From: CAHJXF01 sp038225855
GTDB lineage: Bacteria; Pseudomonadota; Gammaproteobacteria; Burkholderiales; Burkholderiaceae_D
DNA: 64,000 bases
Reading direction: 5' to 3'
Assembly (NCBI GenBank): GCA_038225855.1
Contig: JBBRQU010000014.1
Location: forward strand, 24,930-88,929
Both the position numbers and the translations under genes were made by a program. Positions 8,523 through 16,551 of this stretch are shown here, piece after piece (position 1 is the stretch's first letter; each line of letters starts with the position of its first letter). Below the pieces are notes generated by a model. The model did no database searches and was not told where the DNA came from. It saw nothing but the letters and a program-made list of their open reading frames with translations.

Positions 8523-10700
8523 TCAGTCAGGCACGGAGACCGTGTTGCCGCTGACGGTGATTGCATTCGCTGCGGCCGGCGTCGTCACGAAGGTCGGCAC
8601 GTTGGCTGCCGTGATCGCCGGCGCCGCACCCGGCACGCCGCCGCGTGGAATGGTTCGCACGACCTGCGATTGCGGAAGCGCGGTGCCGCTTTTCAAATTC
8701 GCATAGACGGCGTCGAGCGCGCGGATCAGATAGACGTGCAGCGGCACGTAACGCGAGTCGTAGCCCGCAAACACGCTCGGCGTTCCGATGAAGGAATCGA
8801 AGTGCTGCGCATTGGTGACTTCGATGATAGCCAGCTTGCTCGCCCCGCCTTCAGCCAACTTGTTCAGACCCAGGTAGGGACGTGAAGTGTGGTTGACCGG
8901 CAGCAGCGCGTCGTCGCGTCCTTGCACGATGATGGCCGGTTTGCCGCGCAGGTTGCCGTTGCGATAGGTTTCGGTGATGCCGGTCTGCAAGGCGCTCGAG
9001 GTCGTGAGCAGATTGCGCAGGCAGCGCGATCCGTCGGCGTTGTAGTCGGTGCGGCTCGTCGATGGCGAGATCGACAACACACTGCGCTTGGGTCCCCCGA
9101 CCGCCAAATTGTTGACGAGCGCAACACCGCCTCCCGGTGGCACGCCGTTGCCGACCGAGAACAGCGCAGCGAGCGATGTCGCTGCGAGCGGGGTGGGCGC
9201 GCCAGTCGCGTCGACTGCCGCGAAGCTGTAGCCGCAGAGGTTGTCCTTGACGCTCGCGCGCGAGTAGGCGTTTGCGTAACTGACCGCGACCGCCGAATAG
9301 ACCTCGAATGCGGCAAGCGACGCGAACAACGGATCGGACTCGGGACCGTAGCCGAAGTTGTGGAGCTTCTGCAGCGCCTCGTCGGCCTGAGCTGCCGTGG
9401 TCGTTGCAGTCAAGAGCCCGGCGTCCTTCAATGACTGGCAACGCGCAACCGCGAATGCCGTCACAATAAAGGCCGCAGCAGGCGATCCCGCCACTTGCGC
9501 GGATTGCGACGCGCAGCTGCTGTACAGGTCCGACGTCGTGACGTATTCGTAAAGACTCTTGCCCGACGTCGCGATGGTGATCCCGCCGCGCTTGATGACG
9601 ATGCCGGCGGAGACGGGAATCTCCACTTCGGGCTCGCCCGCAGCCACGCCATCGATCAGCCCGGTGGTGTCGAGCTCGGCGGCAGCGAGTGCGGAGCCTC
9701 CGCCATTCGACGCGCCCGATGCGATCACGATCGTGTTCGACGGCTTGATGGTGCGAAGGCGCGAGCCATCGGGCTGCAGCGTGCCGAATTTTTCGTTGAG
9801 CGCATAGAACGCGAACTCGACGGCCTGCAGCGTAAACTTGCCCCAGTCCTTCTCGGAATTGCGCTGCGAGTGCGCGTGCTTGAACGCGAAGCGGTTTGGC
9901 GTCGCCGTGTTGAACGCGGCCAGTTCAGCGGCCGTGAGATTCGCTCGAAAGAACGCGTTGTTGCCCGCAGCAGCCGAAGTCGTGCGCGTGCCGTCGATCA
10001 GAGCCACCGTATCGTTTTGCAGATCGTGCGGCGAGGTGCCGGTGCCTTTGTCGGTCAGCGCCACCGCGCAGCCGCGCTTCAATCCCCACTCGGCGACCGA
10101 GATCGCGCCGTACACGCCGCGCGAACCCGACGAGGTCGCAGTCTCGATGCAGGGATTGGCGGGATCGAACGAATTCGGAATCTGCACCAGCAGCGTCACG
10201 TTTTCGCGACCGCTGCCGTCGTCCGAGAACGCCAGGTATTCGACGCCGGCGATCTTGCCTTCGTTGGCCGTGACGACGCCGTTCATGTCGACGTTCGGTC
10301 CGTAAAGCAAGCCGTAGCCGCCGAGTGCGGTCGGATCGACGAGCGCGCGATAGTTGGCGTAGATCGCCAGCTTGCGCAGTTCGGCCGCAGTCAGGCTGGC
10401 GGGGTTCGCGAAGGTGGGCGCAACCGCCGATCCCAGGCCGCTCTTGCCGAGGCCCGCGGTCAACAGGTCGTCACTCGCGCCGTCGTAGCTCTTGATGCCG
10501 ACGGTACCCACATAGCTCGGCTTGACATTGATGTCCGGCGGAATCGGCACGGGTCCGCCGTCGTCATGACCACTGCATCCTGCGAGGGCGGCAGAAGCGG
10601 CGACGAAGCCGACCAGCACGACGCGGCCCAGCATCGATCGACGGACGAGCGCGCATGGATGCAAGTCCCGAGTGGGCGAAAGTATTGGATCGTGCTGCAT
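8523..10700 (-). CDS. D-(-)-3-hydroxybutyrate oligomer hydrolase (lipoprotein)
   Basis: A 725-residue protein matching the 3HB-oligomer hydrolase family that splits short 3-hydroxybutyrate oligomers to monomers during poly-3-hydroxybutyrate breakdown. It has an N-terminal lipoprotein signal (VGFVAASAALAGC, Cys42) and the family start YVGTVGIKSYDGASDDLLTAGLG. The region IPNSFDPANPCIE follows, then a serine-hydrolase elbow SGASNGGGSALAA. A late region IIVQGRDDALLPVNH probably holds the catalytic Asp, and NAQHFDSF the catalytic His. A good AGGAG site lies 7 nt before the ATG. The gene follows livM on the same strand with its own promoter-like sequence, which is almost a copy of the livK promoter. 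The Cys42 lipobox suggests an envelope location, unlike cytoplasmic PHB depolymerases. Confidence 0.9.
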   Translation of the reverse strand: MQHDPILSPTRDLHPCALVRRSMLGRVVLVGFVAASAALAGCSGHDDGGPVPIPPDINVKPSYVGTVGIKSYDGASDDLLTAGLGKSGLGSAVAPTFANPASLTAAELRKLAIYANYRALVDPTALGGYGLLYGPNVDMNGVVTANEGKIAGVEYLAFSDDGSGRENVTLLVQIPNSFDPANPCIETATSSGSRGVYGAISVAEWGLKRGCAVALTDKGTGTSPHDLQNDTVALIDGTRTTSAAAGNNAFFRANLTAAELAAFNTATPNRFAFKHAHSQRNSEKDWGKFTLQAVEFAFYALNEKFGTLQPDGSRLRTIKPSNTIVIASGASNGGGSALAAAELDTTGLIDGVAAGEPEVEIPVSAGIVIKRGGITIATSGKSLYEYVTTSDLYSSCASQSAQVAGSPAAAFIVTAFAVARCQSLKDAGLLTATTTAAQADEALQKLHNFGYGPESDPLFASLAAFEVYSAVAVSYANAYSRASVKDNLCGYSFAAVDATGAPTPLAATSLAALFSVGNGVPPGGGVALVNNLAVGGPKRSVLSISPSTSRTDYNADGSRCLRNLLTTSSALQTGITETYRNGNLRGKPAIIVQGRDDALLPVNHTSRPYLGLNKLAEGGASKLAIIEVTNAQHFDSFIGTPSVFAGYDSRYVPLHVYLIRALDAVYANLKSGTALPQSQVVRTIPRGGVPGAAPAITAANVPTFVTTPAAANAITVSGNTVSVPD

Positions 10701-10790
10701 GCGCGGATCTCCTGGCGGTCGAAACGGTGATGGCTTGCGGGATAAGCGACTGTCGATCGACTCGCGACGAATCGAAATAGTGTCGGGGCA

Positions 10791-10848
10791 GGATTATCCC
10801 TGTCGTGTCCGCGTCCTCGCAATGCTCCTTTTCCCGATGCGCTGCGGT
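10791..10848 (-). repeat. 58-bp promoter block, copy 1 (in the 3' end of livM)
   Basis: Aligned without gaps to 15723-15780 on the same strand it matches at 48 of 58 positions. The identical cores are GCGCATCGGG, GAGCATTGC, GACGCGGACAC and GGATAATC. Similarity stops just after the -10 box on one side and just before ACCG on the other. This copy also encodes the last residues of LivM. Confidence 0.8.
10793..10822 (-). promoter_or_regulatory. Sigma70-like promoter for the oligomer hydrolase gene
   Basis: On the minus strand TTGCGA (10822-10817) is followed by an 18-nt spacer and GATAAT (10798-10793). The start codon is at 10700. The livM stop codon TAA lies inside the -10 box. The same arrangement with the same spacer length is found before livK, within a 58-bp block of clear sequence identity. 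Confidence 0.65.
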
Positions 10849-11912
10849 CCCCGTCCGGCGCCGGCGCGCAGCTTGCCGACGATGCCCCACGGGAAGTAAT
10901 ACACGCAGATGATGAACAACACGCCCAGCCACAGCAGCCAGCGGTCCGGGTGCAACAGGTTCGGCAGCAGCGGCACGCCGCTGACCGCGTCGCTCGCAAT
11001 TTTCATCAGATCTTGAAGATAGTTCTGCGCGACCAAGAAGAGCGTCGCGCCGATCACCGAGCCGTACATCGTGCCCATGCCGCCGATCACGACCATCAGC
11101 AGGATGTCGATCATGATGTTGAACGAGAGCGTCGTGTCGGGTCCGGTGTAGCGCAGCCAGATCGCGTACAGCACGCCCGCCGCCGTTGCCATGACTGCGG
11201 CCAGGCAGTTCGCCACGGTTCGAAAGACGACCGTGCGGTAGCCGAGCGCCTCGGCGCGAAACGCGTTTTCGCGGATCGAGAGCAGCACGCGCCCGAAAGG
11301 GGAATTGACCACCCGCAGCAACACCAGAAACAACGCGAGCGCTGCGAAGAACACGATGTAGTAGGCGAGCAGACGTCCATTGACCTCGACTCCGAAGAGC
11401 GGCTTGTCGAGCAGTTTCGTTCCGGGCTGGAGCAGTGCGGGCAGCTTGAAGTTGAGCCCGTCTTCTCCGCCTGTGAAGTCGGAGAGCTGCGACGCGAGGA
11501 TCTGGAAGAAAGACGCGACCGCGAGCGTGATCATCGAGAAGAAGATCGCCTGGACGCGCAAGCTCAAGAGGCCGATCGCCATCGCAAGCAGCGCCGAAAC
11601 GGCGAGCGCGAGAGCGATGCCCAACGCGAGACTGCCCCATGTGGGGCCGAGCTTCGCCATCGCGATGCCGACTCCGTAGCCGCCGATGCCGAAGAACATG
11701 GTGTGCGCGAACGACACGATGCCGGTGTAGCCGAGCAAGAGGTCGTAGCTCGCCACCAGCAACACGAACACGGCCACCTTGGCGGCGACGTTGAGCGAGC
11801 GCGTGCCCGGGAATACGACCGGGGTCAGCGCCATTCCGATGAAGATCACGATCAACGCCGCGGTGAGAGCACGGCTGCGCGGCAGGTCGCCGGAGAAGAG
11901 CTTCGTCAGCAC
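10794..11912 (-). CDS. livM: Branched-chain amino acid ABC transporter permease LivM
   Basis: A 372-residue inner-membrane permease with about ten hydrophobic helices. The family block SYDLLLGYTGIVSFAHTMFF lies near residues 55-75, and GGMGTMYGSVIGATLFL is the EAA-like loop that contacts the ATPase. It pairs with LivH to form the membrane channel of the Leu/Ile/Val-type importer. It starts 4 nt after the livH stop. The last 18 or so residues (RIGKRSIARTRTRQG end) are unusually basic. They are encoded by a DNA block that is a near copy of the livK promoter region, so this tail may not be ancestral. Confidence 0.93.
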   Translation of the reverse strand: MLTKLFSGDLPRSRALTAALIVIFIGMALTPVVFPGTRSLNVAAKVAVFVLLVASYDLLLGYTGIVSFAHTMFFGIGGYGVGIAMAKLGPTWGSLALGIALALAVSALLAMAIGLLSLRVQAIFFSMITLAVASFFQILASQLSDFTGGEDGLNFKLPALLQPGTKLLDKPLFGVEVNGRLLAYYIVFFAALALFLVLLRVVNSPFGRVLLSIRENAFRAEALGYRTVVFRTVANCLAAVMATAAGVLYAIWLRYTGPDTTLSFNIMIDILLMVVIGGMGTMYGSVIGATLFLVAQNYLQDLMKIASDAVSGVPLLPNLLHPDRWLLWLGVLFIICVYYFPWGIVGKLRAGAGRGPQRIGKRSIARTRTRQG

Positions 11913-11916
11913 CGCG

Positions 11917-12960
11917 TCACGCCTTGCCCAGCGGATAAAGCCCGCGCGGGCGCCACAGCAGGATCAGCACCATCAGCAGGATGTTCGAGCCGAGCGCGAG
12001 CTTGGGCGCGAGAAAGCCCGCGTAGTTGGCGACCAGCCCCACCAGCAAGGCTCCGACGAAACAGCCGCCCACCGAGCCCAGGCCGCCGATGATGACGACG
12101 ATGAAGATCACCACCATCACCTGCAAGCCCATCTGGGCATTGACCGATTCCTGGTACATCGCCCACATCGCGCCGCCCAGGCCCGCGAGCGCGCTGCCGG
12201 CGACGAACACGCCGATGAAGAGGCGCTGGATTCGATAGCCGAGCGACTCCACCATCTCCGAATTCTCGACGCCGGCGCGGATCAGCAGGCCGATCCGCGT
12301 ACGGTTGAGAACGACCCACATGGCGATGAACACCGCTGCGCCGACGCCGACCGCCAGCAGCCGGAAGCGCTCGATCGCGATGTCGCCGAAGAACCATGCG
12401 CCGGTGAGCATCGCCGCCCGCGGCAGCGGAATGATGTCCGGTCCCCAGACCACCAGGATCAATTGCTCGAACACGATCAAGCCGCCCATCGTCACCAGAA
12501 TCTGCTTCAAGTGATCGCCGTACACGGGCTTGATCACGACACGCTCGAAGAACCAGCCGAGTACCCCTGCGAGCGCCATCGCAGCCAGCGCCGCGGCCAG
12601 CACGGCCGCCAGGTTCGCGCCCAGGCTGGCCGTGGCGAGCGAGCCCTTCATCGCGATCAGCGCCGTGGCCGCGGCATAGGCGCCGATCGAGATGAACACG
12701 CCGTGCGCGAAGTTCAGGACGTCCATGAGGCCGAACACGAGGGTCAGTCCCGAGGCCATGATGAAAATCATCATGCCCGTCGCAAGTCCCGCCACGGTGA
12801 GCGTGACCCAGGTGGGCAGGCCGGGAATGAATGGCAGCGCGACGAGCGCGATGACCGGGACGAGAGCCAGGGGGACCCAGTCGAGCCGCTTCTCGGGAAG
12901 AGGTGTGGCAGCGGCGTCGTCTGCGGCGCCGTTCTTCGCGACGGGCGCGACGGCGCTCAT
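11917..12960 (-). CDS. livH: Branched-chain amino acid ABC transporter permease LivH
   Basis: A 347-residue hydrophobic permease with the LivH signature GLTLVFGLMDVLNFAHGVFI near residue 70 and the EAA-like loop GGLGSVGGCFVGALLVGL near the C-terminus. With LivM it forms the heterodimeric channel; LivG and LivF power it. The start ATG overlaps the livF stop by 4 nt and the livM start follows 4 nt after its stop, so translation of the operon is tightly coupled. The N-terminal 30 residues before the first helix are Ala/Pro-rich and longer than in E. coli LivH. Confidence 0.93.
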   Translation of the reverse strand: MSAVAPVAKNGAADDAAATPLPEKRLDWVPLALVPVIALVALPFIPGLPTWVTLTVAGLATGMMIFIMASGLTLVFGLMDVLNFAHGVFISIGAYAAATALIAMKGSLATASLGANLAAVLAAALAAMALAGVLGWFFERVVIKPVYGDHLKQILVTMGGLIVFEQLILVVWGPDIIPLPRAAMLTGAWFFGDIAIERFRLLAVGVGAAVFIAMWVVLNRTRIGLLIRAGVENSEMVESLGYRIQRLFIGVFVAGSALAGLGGAMWAMYQESVNAQMGLQVMVVIFIVVIIGGLGSVGGCFVGALLVGLVANYAGFLAPKLALGSNILLMVLILLWRPRGLYPLGKA

Positions 12961-13682
12961 TGATGTGCCTCCAGCGAAAGACCGAGCAACTTGGTCTGCA
13001 GCCCTTCATCAGAAGCGAGATCCGACATGCGGCCCGTATGCACGATGCGTCCCGAGTCCATCACCGCGACGCTGTCGCCGAGCGAGCGGGCGAAGTGAAA
13101 GTTCTGCTCGACGACGACCATGGTGGTCTCGGACCGCTTGAGTTCCTTGAACGCCTCGATCATGTTCGAGATGATCGATGGCGCGAGGCCCTTGGTCGGC
13201 TCGTCGATCAACAGCAGCTTTCTCGGTTCGATGATTGCGCGCGAGATCGCGAGCATCTGCTTCTGGCCGCCCGAGAGATTGCCCGCGAGCGTGTTCCAGA
13301 ATTTTTTCATCGCCGGAAAGAGTCCGAAAATCCAGTCGAGGCGGCTATCGTCGAATTGTTTTTCGCGTGCCGCGAGCAGCATGTTTTCCTTCACCGTGAG
13401 GCCCGCGAAGATGCCCATGTTTTCCGGCACGTAAGCGATGCCCAGGCGCGCGAGCTCGGGGGTCGCGGTGCGCGTGATGTCCTTGCCGTCGTAGTGGATC
13501 GTGCCCGCCGAGGCTTTCCACAGGCCCATGATCGTGCGCAGCGTGGTGGTCTTGCCCGCGCCGTTCCTGCCGAGCAGCATCGTGAGGCCGCCGCGCGGCG
13601 CCTCGAAGTCCACCCCCTGCAGGATGTGGTACTGCTCGATGTGCGTGTTGACGCCGGCCAGCGCGAGGAGGGCTTCAGGCAT
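12957..13682 (-). CDS. livF: Branched-chain amino acid ABC transporter ATP-binding protein LivF
   Basis: A 241-residue ATPase with Walker A GRNGAGKTT, signature NLSGGQKQMLAISRA, Walker B KLLLIDEPTKGLAP and the switch histidine region near VVEQNFHFA. In this family LivF and LivG form the cytoplasmic ATPase pair of the importer. The start overlaps the livG stop by 8 nt. The length is normal for LivF, and no key residue is missing. Confidence 0.94.
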   Translation of the reverse strand: MPEALLALAGVNTHIEQYHILQGVDFEAPRGGLTMLLGRNGAGKTTTLRTIMGLWKASAGTIHYDGKDITRTATPELARLGIAYVPENMGIFAGLTVKENMLLAAREKQFDDSRLDWIFGLFPAMKKFWNTLAGNLSGGQKQMLAISRAIIEPRKLLLIDEPTKGLAPSIISNMIEAFKELKRSETTMVVVEQNFHFARSLGDSVAVMDSGRIVHTGRMSDLASDEGLQTKLLGLSLEAHQ

Positions 13683-14451
13683 GGGCTTCCTCGAACTCGG
13701 CCACTCCCAGATAGGCTTCCTGCACGATCGGCGACGCGATCACGTCGGCGGGTTCCCCGTCCGCAACCAGTTCGCCCTGATGCAGCACGATGATGCGGTC
13801 GGCAAGCGAGCGCACCACGTCCATCTTGTGCTCGACCAGGAGGATGGTCTTGTCGCCGTCTGCCTTGATCGAGTGAATCAGTTCGAGCACCACCGGCACT
13901 TCGTCGACGCTCATGCCGGCCGTGGGCTCGTCGAACATGAAAACATCGGGCTCGAGCGCGAGCAGAATCGCGACCTCGAGCTTGCGCTGGTCACCGTGCG
14001 GCAACGTCGACGCGATCAGGTCGCTCTTGTCGAAAAGCGCAGTGCGGTGGAGAAAATGCTCGGCCTTCTCGATCAGTTCGATATGGTCCGACCACACCGA
14101 AACGAGATTCATGCCCAGACCGGCACGCGCCTGTACCGCGAGGCGCACGTTCTCCAGCACCGTGAGGCGGGGAAAGAGATTGGTCAACTGGAAAGCGCGC
14201 CCCATGCCGCGACGCGTGCGCTCGGGCGCCGTCAGACGGCTGATGTCCTCGCCGAAAAGCGAAACGCGGCCGGCACTCGCCTTGAGTTGACCCGAAATGA
14301 GATTGAAGTAGGTCGTCTTGCCGGCGCCGTTCGGCCCCACGATCGCAGTGAGGGTCCCTCGCCGGAAAGCGCACGAGACCCCGTTCACCGCGACGTGCCC
14401 GCCGAAGCGGATCGTCAGGTCGTGCGTCTCGAGCACCGGGGACTCGGCCAT
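13675..14451 (-). CDS. livG: Branched-chain amino acid ABC transporter ATP-binding protein LivG
   Basis: A 258-residue ATPase with Walker A GPNGAGKTTYFNLISG and the long LivG-type insert after it (GMGRAFQLTNLFPRLTVLEN). Walker B is VFMFDEPTAGMS, and the switch His lies in ILLVEHKMDVV. The ABC signature motif is unusual. Where LSYGQQR is normal in LivG, the sequence reads LPHGDQRKLEVAILLALEP, so the canonical LS(Y/G)G is replaced by LPHG. LPHG variants are known in LivG proteins, so function is probably kept. The gap to livK upstream is only 37 nt and holds a small palindrome. Confidence 0.94.
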   Translation of the reverse strand: MAESPVLETHDLTIRFGGHVAVNGVSCAFRRGTLTAIVGPNGAGKTTYFNLISGQLKASAGRVSLFGEDISRLTAPERTRRGMGRAFQLTNLFPRLTVLENVRLAVQARAGLGMNLVSVWSDHIELIEKAEHFLHRTALFDKSDLIASTLPHGDQRKLEVAILLALEPDVFMFDEPTAGMSVDEVPVVLELIHSIKADGDKTILLVEHKMDVVRSLADRIIVLHQGELVADGEPADVIASPIVQEAYLGVAEFEEAHA

Positions 14452-14469
14452 ATTCCTTATTTCTCCGGC

Positions 14470-14481
14470 CCTCTCGAGAGG
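14470..14481. promoter_or_regulatory. 12-bp perfect palindrome between livK and livG
   Basis: CCTCTCGAGAGG lies in the 37-nt gap just after the livK stop. As RNA it can form a small hairpin with a TCGA loop. Such structures after the binding-protein gene often let that protein be made in excess over the membrane parts. There is no T-tract, so it is not a clear terminator. Confidence 0.4.
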
Positions 14482-14488
14482 CCTCGAC

Positions 14489-15688
14489 CTATCGCGGAAC
14501 GCGGATGGGCACCTTCATGTCTTCCGGCTTGATCTCGCGCACCAGTTCCGGAATCGCCCAGGCGACGTTCGGATCCACCTTGATCTTGAAGTGGTACATG
14601 GACTGCATCGCCTGATGGTCTTCCTTGCGGAAGGTCATCTTGCCCTTGGGAGTTTCGAACGACATTCCCTCCATCGCGGCGATCAGCTTCTCGGTGTCGG
14701 TGCCCCCCGCCTTCTTGATCGCTTCGACGAGTGCGATGCCGGCCGCCATGCCGCCCGCAGTGAAGAAGTCGGGCGGCGACTTGTAGCGCTTCTCATGCTC
14801 GGTCACGAGCCACTGGTTGACAGCGTTCTTGGGCAAGTCGTAGTAGTAGTAGGTCGCGCCCTCCATGCCGGGCAAGGCCTTGTATGCCGCAAGCGCGGGC
14901 AGGATGTTGCCGCCCGAGGCGACCTCGATGCCGTAGCGACCCGGATTGAGTTCGGCGATCTTGAACGGATTGCCGCCGCCGCCCGCCCAGATGATGAAGA
15001 TGATCTTGCGCCCGGGCTTGTCCTTCAACGCATTGAACATGCGTTCCGCGGGCGCGGTGAAGTCGGTCGTCGCGACGGGGGCGTACTCCTCGTGCACGAT
15101 CTGTGCGCCGGTGCCGGCGAGGGCTTCCTTGAACGCCTTCACGCCGTCGCGGCCGAAGGCGTAGTCTTGTGCGAGCGTCGCGATGACGGTGTTCGGCTTG
15201 CCGATCGCAACTGCGTTGGAGATCGCGTCCTGCGACGAACTGCGGCCCGTACGAAAGATGTAGCGATTCCATTTCTCGCCGGTGATTGCGTCCGCAACCG
15301 CAGGTTCCACGAGCAGGATCTTCTTGTACTCCTCGGCCACCGGCAGCATCGCGAGCGCGACGCCCGAGCCGCTCGGACCCATGGCGATATCGACCTTGTC
15401 GTCGCCGTAGGCCGCGGCAAGCTGAGACTTGCCTACGTCGGGTTTGAACTGGCTGTCTTTCTCGATCACCTGGATTTTTCGGCCCAGTACTTCCATCGTG
15501 CCGCCGGTCGCGTACTCGAGACCCATCATCAATCCGATTTGCGTCTGCTTGGCGTAGGCCTCGAGCGGACCGGTCTTATCGTAGACATGGGCGATCTTGA
15601 TGGTCTGCGCCTGGACCGGGACAGGGCCTGCGGCGGCGAACAGCAGACCGGCCGCGAACGCGCCGGTCAAACGACCAAATATTTTCAT
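14489..15688 (-). CDS. livK: ABC transporter substrate-binding protein, branched-chain amino acid type
   Basis: A 399-residue periplasmic protein with a clear signal peptide (MKIFGRLTGAFAAGLLFAAA, cleavage after VQAQ). It is followed by the Leu/Ile/Val-binding fold: IKIAHVYDKTGPLEAYAKQ, then VIATLAQDYAFGRDGVKAFK at the hinge region. It captures the substrate and delivers it to LivHM. The closest groups of such proteins in betaproteobacteria include binders of amino acids, urea or aromatic acids, so the ligand is uncertain. The frame is open far upstream. The ATG at 15688 is chosen because GGAGAAG lies just before it and the signal peptide begins there. A promoter-like pair ends 37 nt upstream. 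Confidence 0.92.
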   Translation of the reverse strand: MKIFGRLTGAFAAGLLFAAAGPVPVQAQTIKIAHVYDKTGPLEAYAKQTQIGLMMGLEYATGGTMEVLGRKIQVIEKDSQFKPDVGKSQLAAAYGDDKVDIAMGPSGSGVALAMLPVAEEYKKILLVEPAVADAITGEKWNRYIFRTGRSSSQDAISNAVAIGKPNTVIATLAQDYAFGRDGVKAFKEALAGTGAQIVHEEYAPVATTDFTAPAERMFNALKDKPGRKIIFIIWAGGGGNPFKIAELNPGRYGIEVASGGNILPALAAYKALPGMEGATYYYYDLPKNAVNQWLVTEHEKRYKSPPDFFTAGGMAAGIALVEAIKKAGGTDTEKLIAAMEGMSFETPKGKMTFRKEDHQAMQSMYHFKIKVDPNVAWAIPELVREIKPEDMKVPIRVPR

Positions 15689-15722
15689 GGCTTCTCCAAT
15701 GGGGTCCCCGGCAAGGCGGACG

Positions 15723-15780
15723 CGATTATCCATGCTGTGTCCGCGTCTTTGCAATGCTCTTTTACCCGATGCGCGCCGGT
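15723..15780 (-). repeat. 58-bp promoter block, copy 2 (upstream of livK)
   Basis: Matches 10791-10848 at 48 of 58 positions without gaps, in the same orientation. Besides the -35 and -10 boxes, the upstream part CGCATCGGG(A/T)AAA(A/G)GAGCATTGC is conserved and could be an activator or repressor site. The two copies flank the five liv genes. Confidence 0.8.
15725..15754 (-). promoter_or_regulatory. Sigma70-like promoter of the liv operon
   Basis: On the minus strand TTGCAA (15754-15749), an 18-nt spacer and GATAAT (15730-15725) precede the livK ATG at 15688 by a 36-nt leader that holds the GGAGAAG ribosome binding site. The element is conserved with the one before the oligomer hydrolase gene. 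Confidence 0.7.
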
Positions 15781-15869
15781 TAGGTGAATCCGTTTTCGCA
15801 AGCCTTTCGTAGAAACAAGCGTCGTCGTCATAGGTGACGCAAGACAAGCGTAGGACGAGTGACGTATTT

Positions 15870-15893
15870 GTCATACGCATCGTCATACGCATT
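15870..15893. repeat. 12-bp tandem duplication upstream of the fasciclin gene
   Basis: GTCATACGCATC is followed directly by GTCATACGCATT, 11 of 12 identical. It ends 28 nt before the fasciclin start codon and so lies in the likely promoter/leader region. Confidence 0.85.
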
Positions 15894-15921
15894 CGGTCTA
15901 TCCCATCCACAAGGAGGCTTC

Positions 15922-16476
15922 ATGAAAATCTCTCGACTCGCAGGAATCCTGATTGCAGGTGTTTTGTCGTGCGCGGCTCTTCCGTCGTTCGCGCAAGTGG
16001 TGATGGTGGGCGGCGCCGCGATGTATCCGACCAAGGACATCATCGACAACGCCGTGAACTCGAGCGACCACACCACGCTGGTCGCGGCCGTCAAGGCGGC
16101 GGGTCTGGTCGATACATTGAAGGGCAAGGGTCCGTTTACCGTCTTCGCGCCGACCAATGCAGCGTTCAGCGCGTTGCCGGCCGGCACCGTCGACACCCTC
16201 TTGAAGCCCGAGAACAAGGCAACGCTGACCAAGGTGCTGACCTATCACGTGGTGGCCGGCAACATGGACGCGGCTGCATTGATGAAGGCGATCACCGATG
16301 GTGGCGGCAAGGCCACGTTGAAAACCGTTTCGGGCGGCACGCTGACGGCGATGAAGTCCGGCTCGGGCATCACTGTGACCGATGAAAAGGGTGGTACCGC
16401 CGTTGTGACGATTGCCGATGTCAAGCAATCGAACGGCGTGATCCACGTCGTCGACAAGGTATTGCTGCCTGCTTGA
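15922..16476 (+). CDS. Secreted fasciclin (FAS1) domain protein
   Basis: A 184-residue protein with a signal peptide (ISRLAGILIAGVLSCAALPS, cleavage after FAQ) and one FAS1 domain at about residues 45-184. The H1 motif is GPFTVFAPTNAAFSALP and the H2 region YHVVAGNMDAAAL, ending in NGVIHVVDKVLLPA. FAS1 proteins act in adhesion or surface matrix. In bacteria small secreted forms are common and often stress-induced. The ATG at 15922 has a strong AAGGAGG site 7 nt upstream. MVGGAAMYPTKDIIDNAVNS before the domain is a typical lead-in for this bacterial subgroup. The gene is divergent from livK. A 12-bp tandem duplication sits in its leader. Confidence 0.93.
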   Translation: MKISRLAGILIAGVLSCAALPSFAQVVMVGGAAMYPTKDIIDNAVNSSDHTTLVAAVKAAGLVDTLKGKGPFTVFAPTNAAFSALPAGTVDTLLKPENKATLTKVLTYHVVAGNMDAAALMKAITDGGGKATLKTVSGGTLTAMKSGSGITVTDEKGGTAVVTIADVKQSNGVIHVVDKVLLPA

Positions 16477-16486
16477 GCGTGACGCG

Positions 16487-16511
16487 TTCGGCTCGCGTAG
16501 CGCGAGCCGAA
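16487..16511. terminator. Hairpin between the convergent fasciclin and topB genes
   Basis: TTCGGCTCGCG and CGCGAGCCGAA form a perfect 11-bp stem with a TAG loop, 10 nt after the fasciclin stop and 40 nt after the topB stop on the other strand. The position between convergent genes suits a shared transcription end. No long T-run follows, so it may act with Rho or as an mRNA 3' cap. Confidence 0.6.
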
Positions 16512-16551
16512 TCGAATTGCCGGTGGCAGGAAAGGCTGCTCGAGCTTCGGC

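Noticed and set aside
15781..15910. A longer LivK protein with 74 extra N-terminal residues
   Set aside because: The extra part covers the promoter block and the 12-bp repeat. The ATG at 15688 has a good ribosome binding site and starts a textbook signal peptide.
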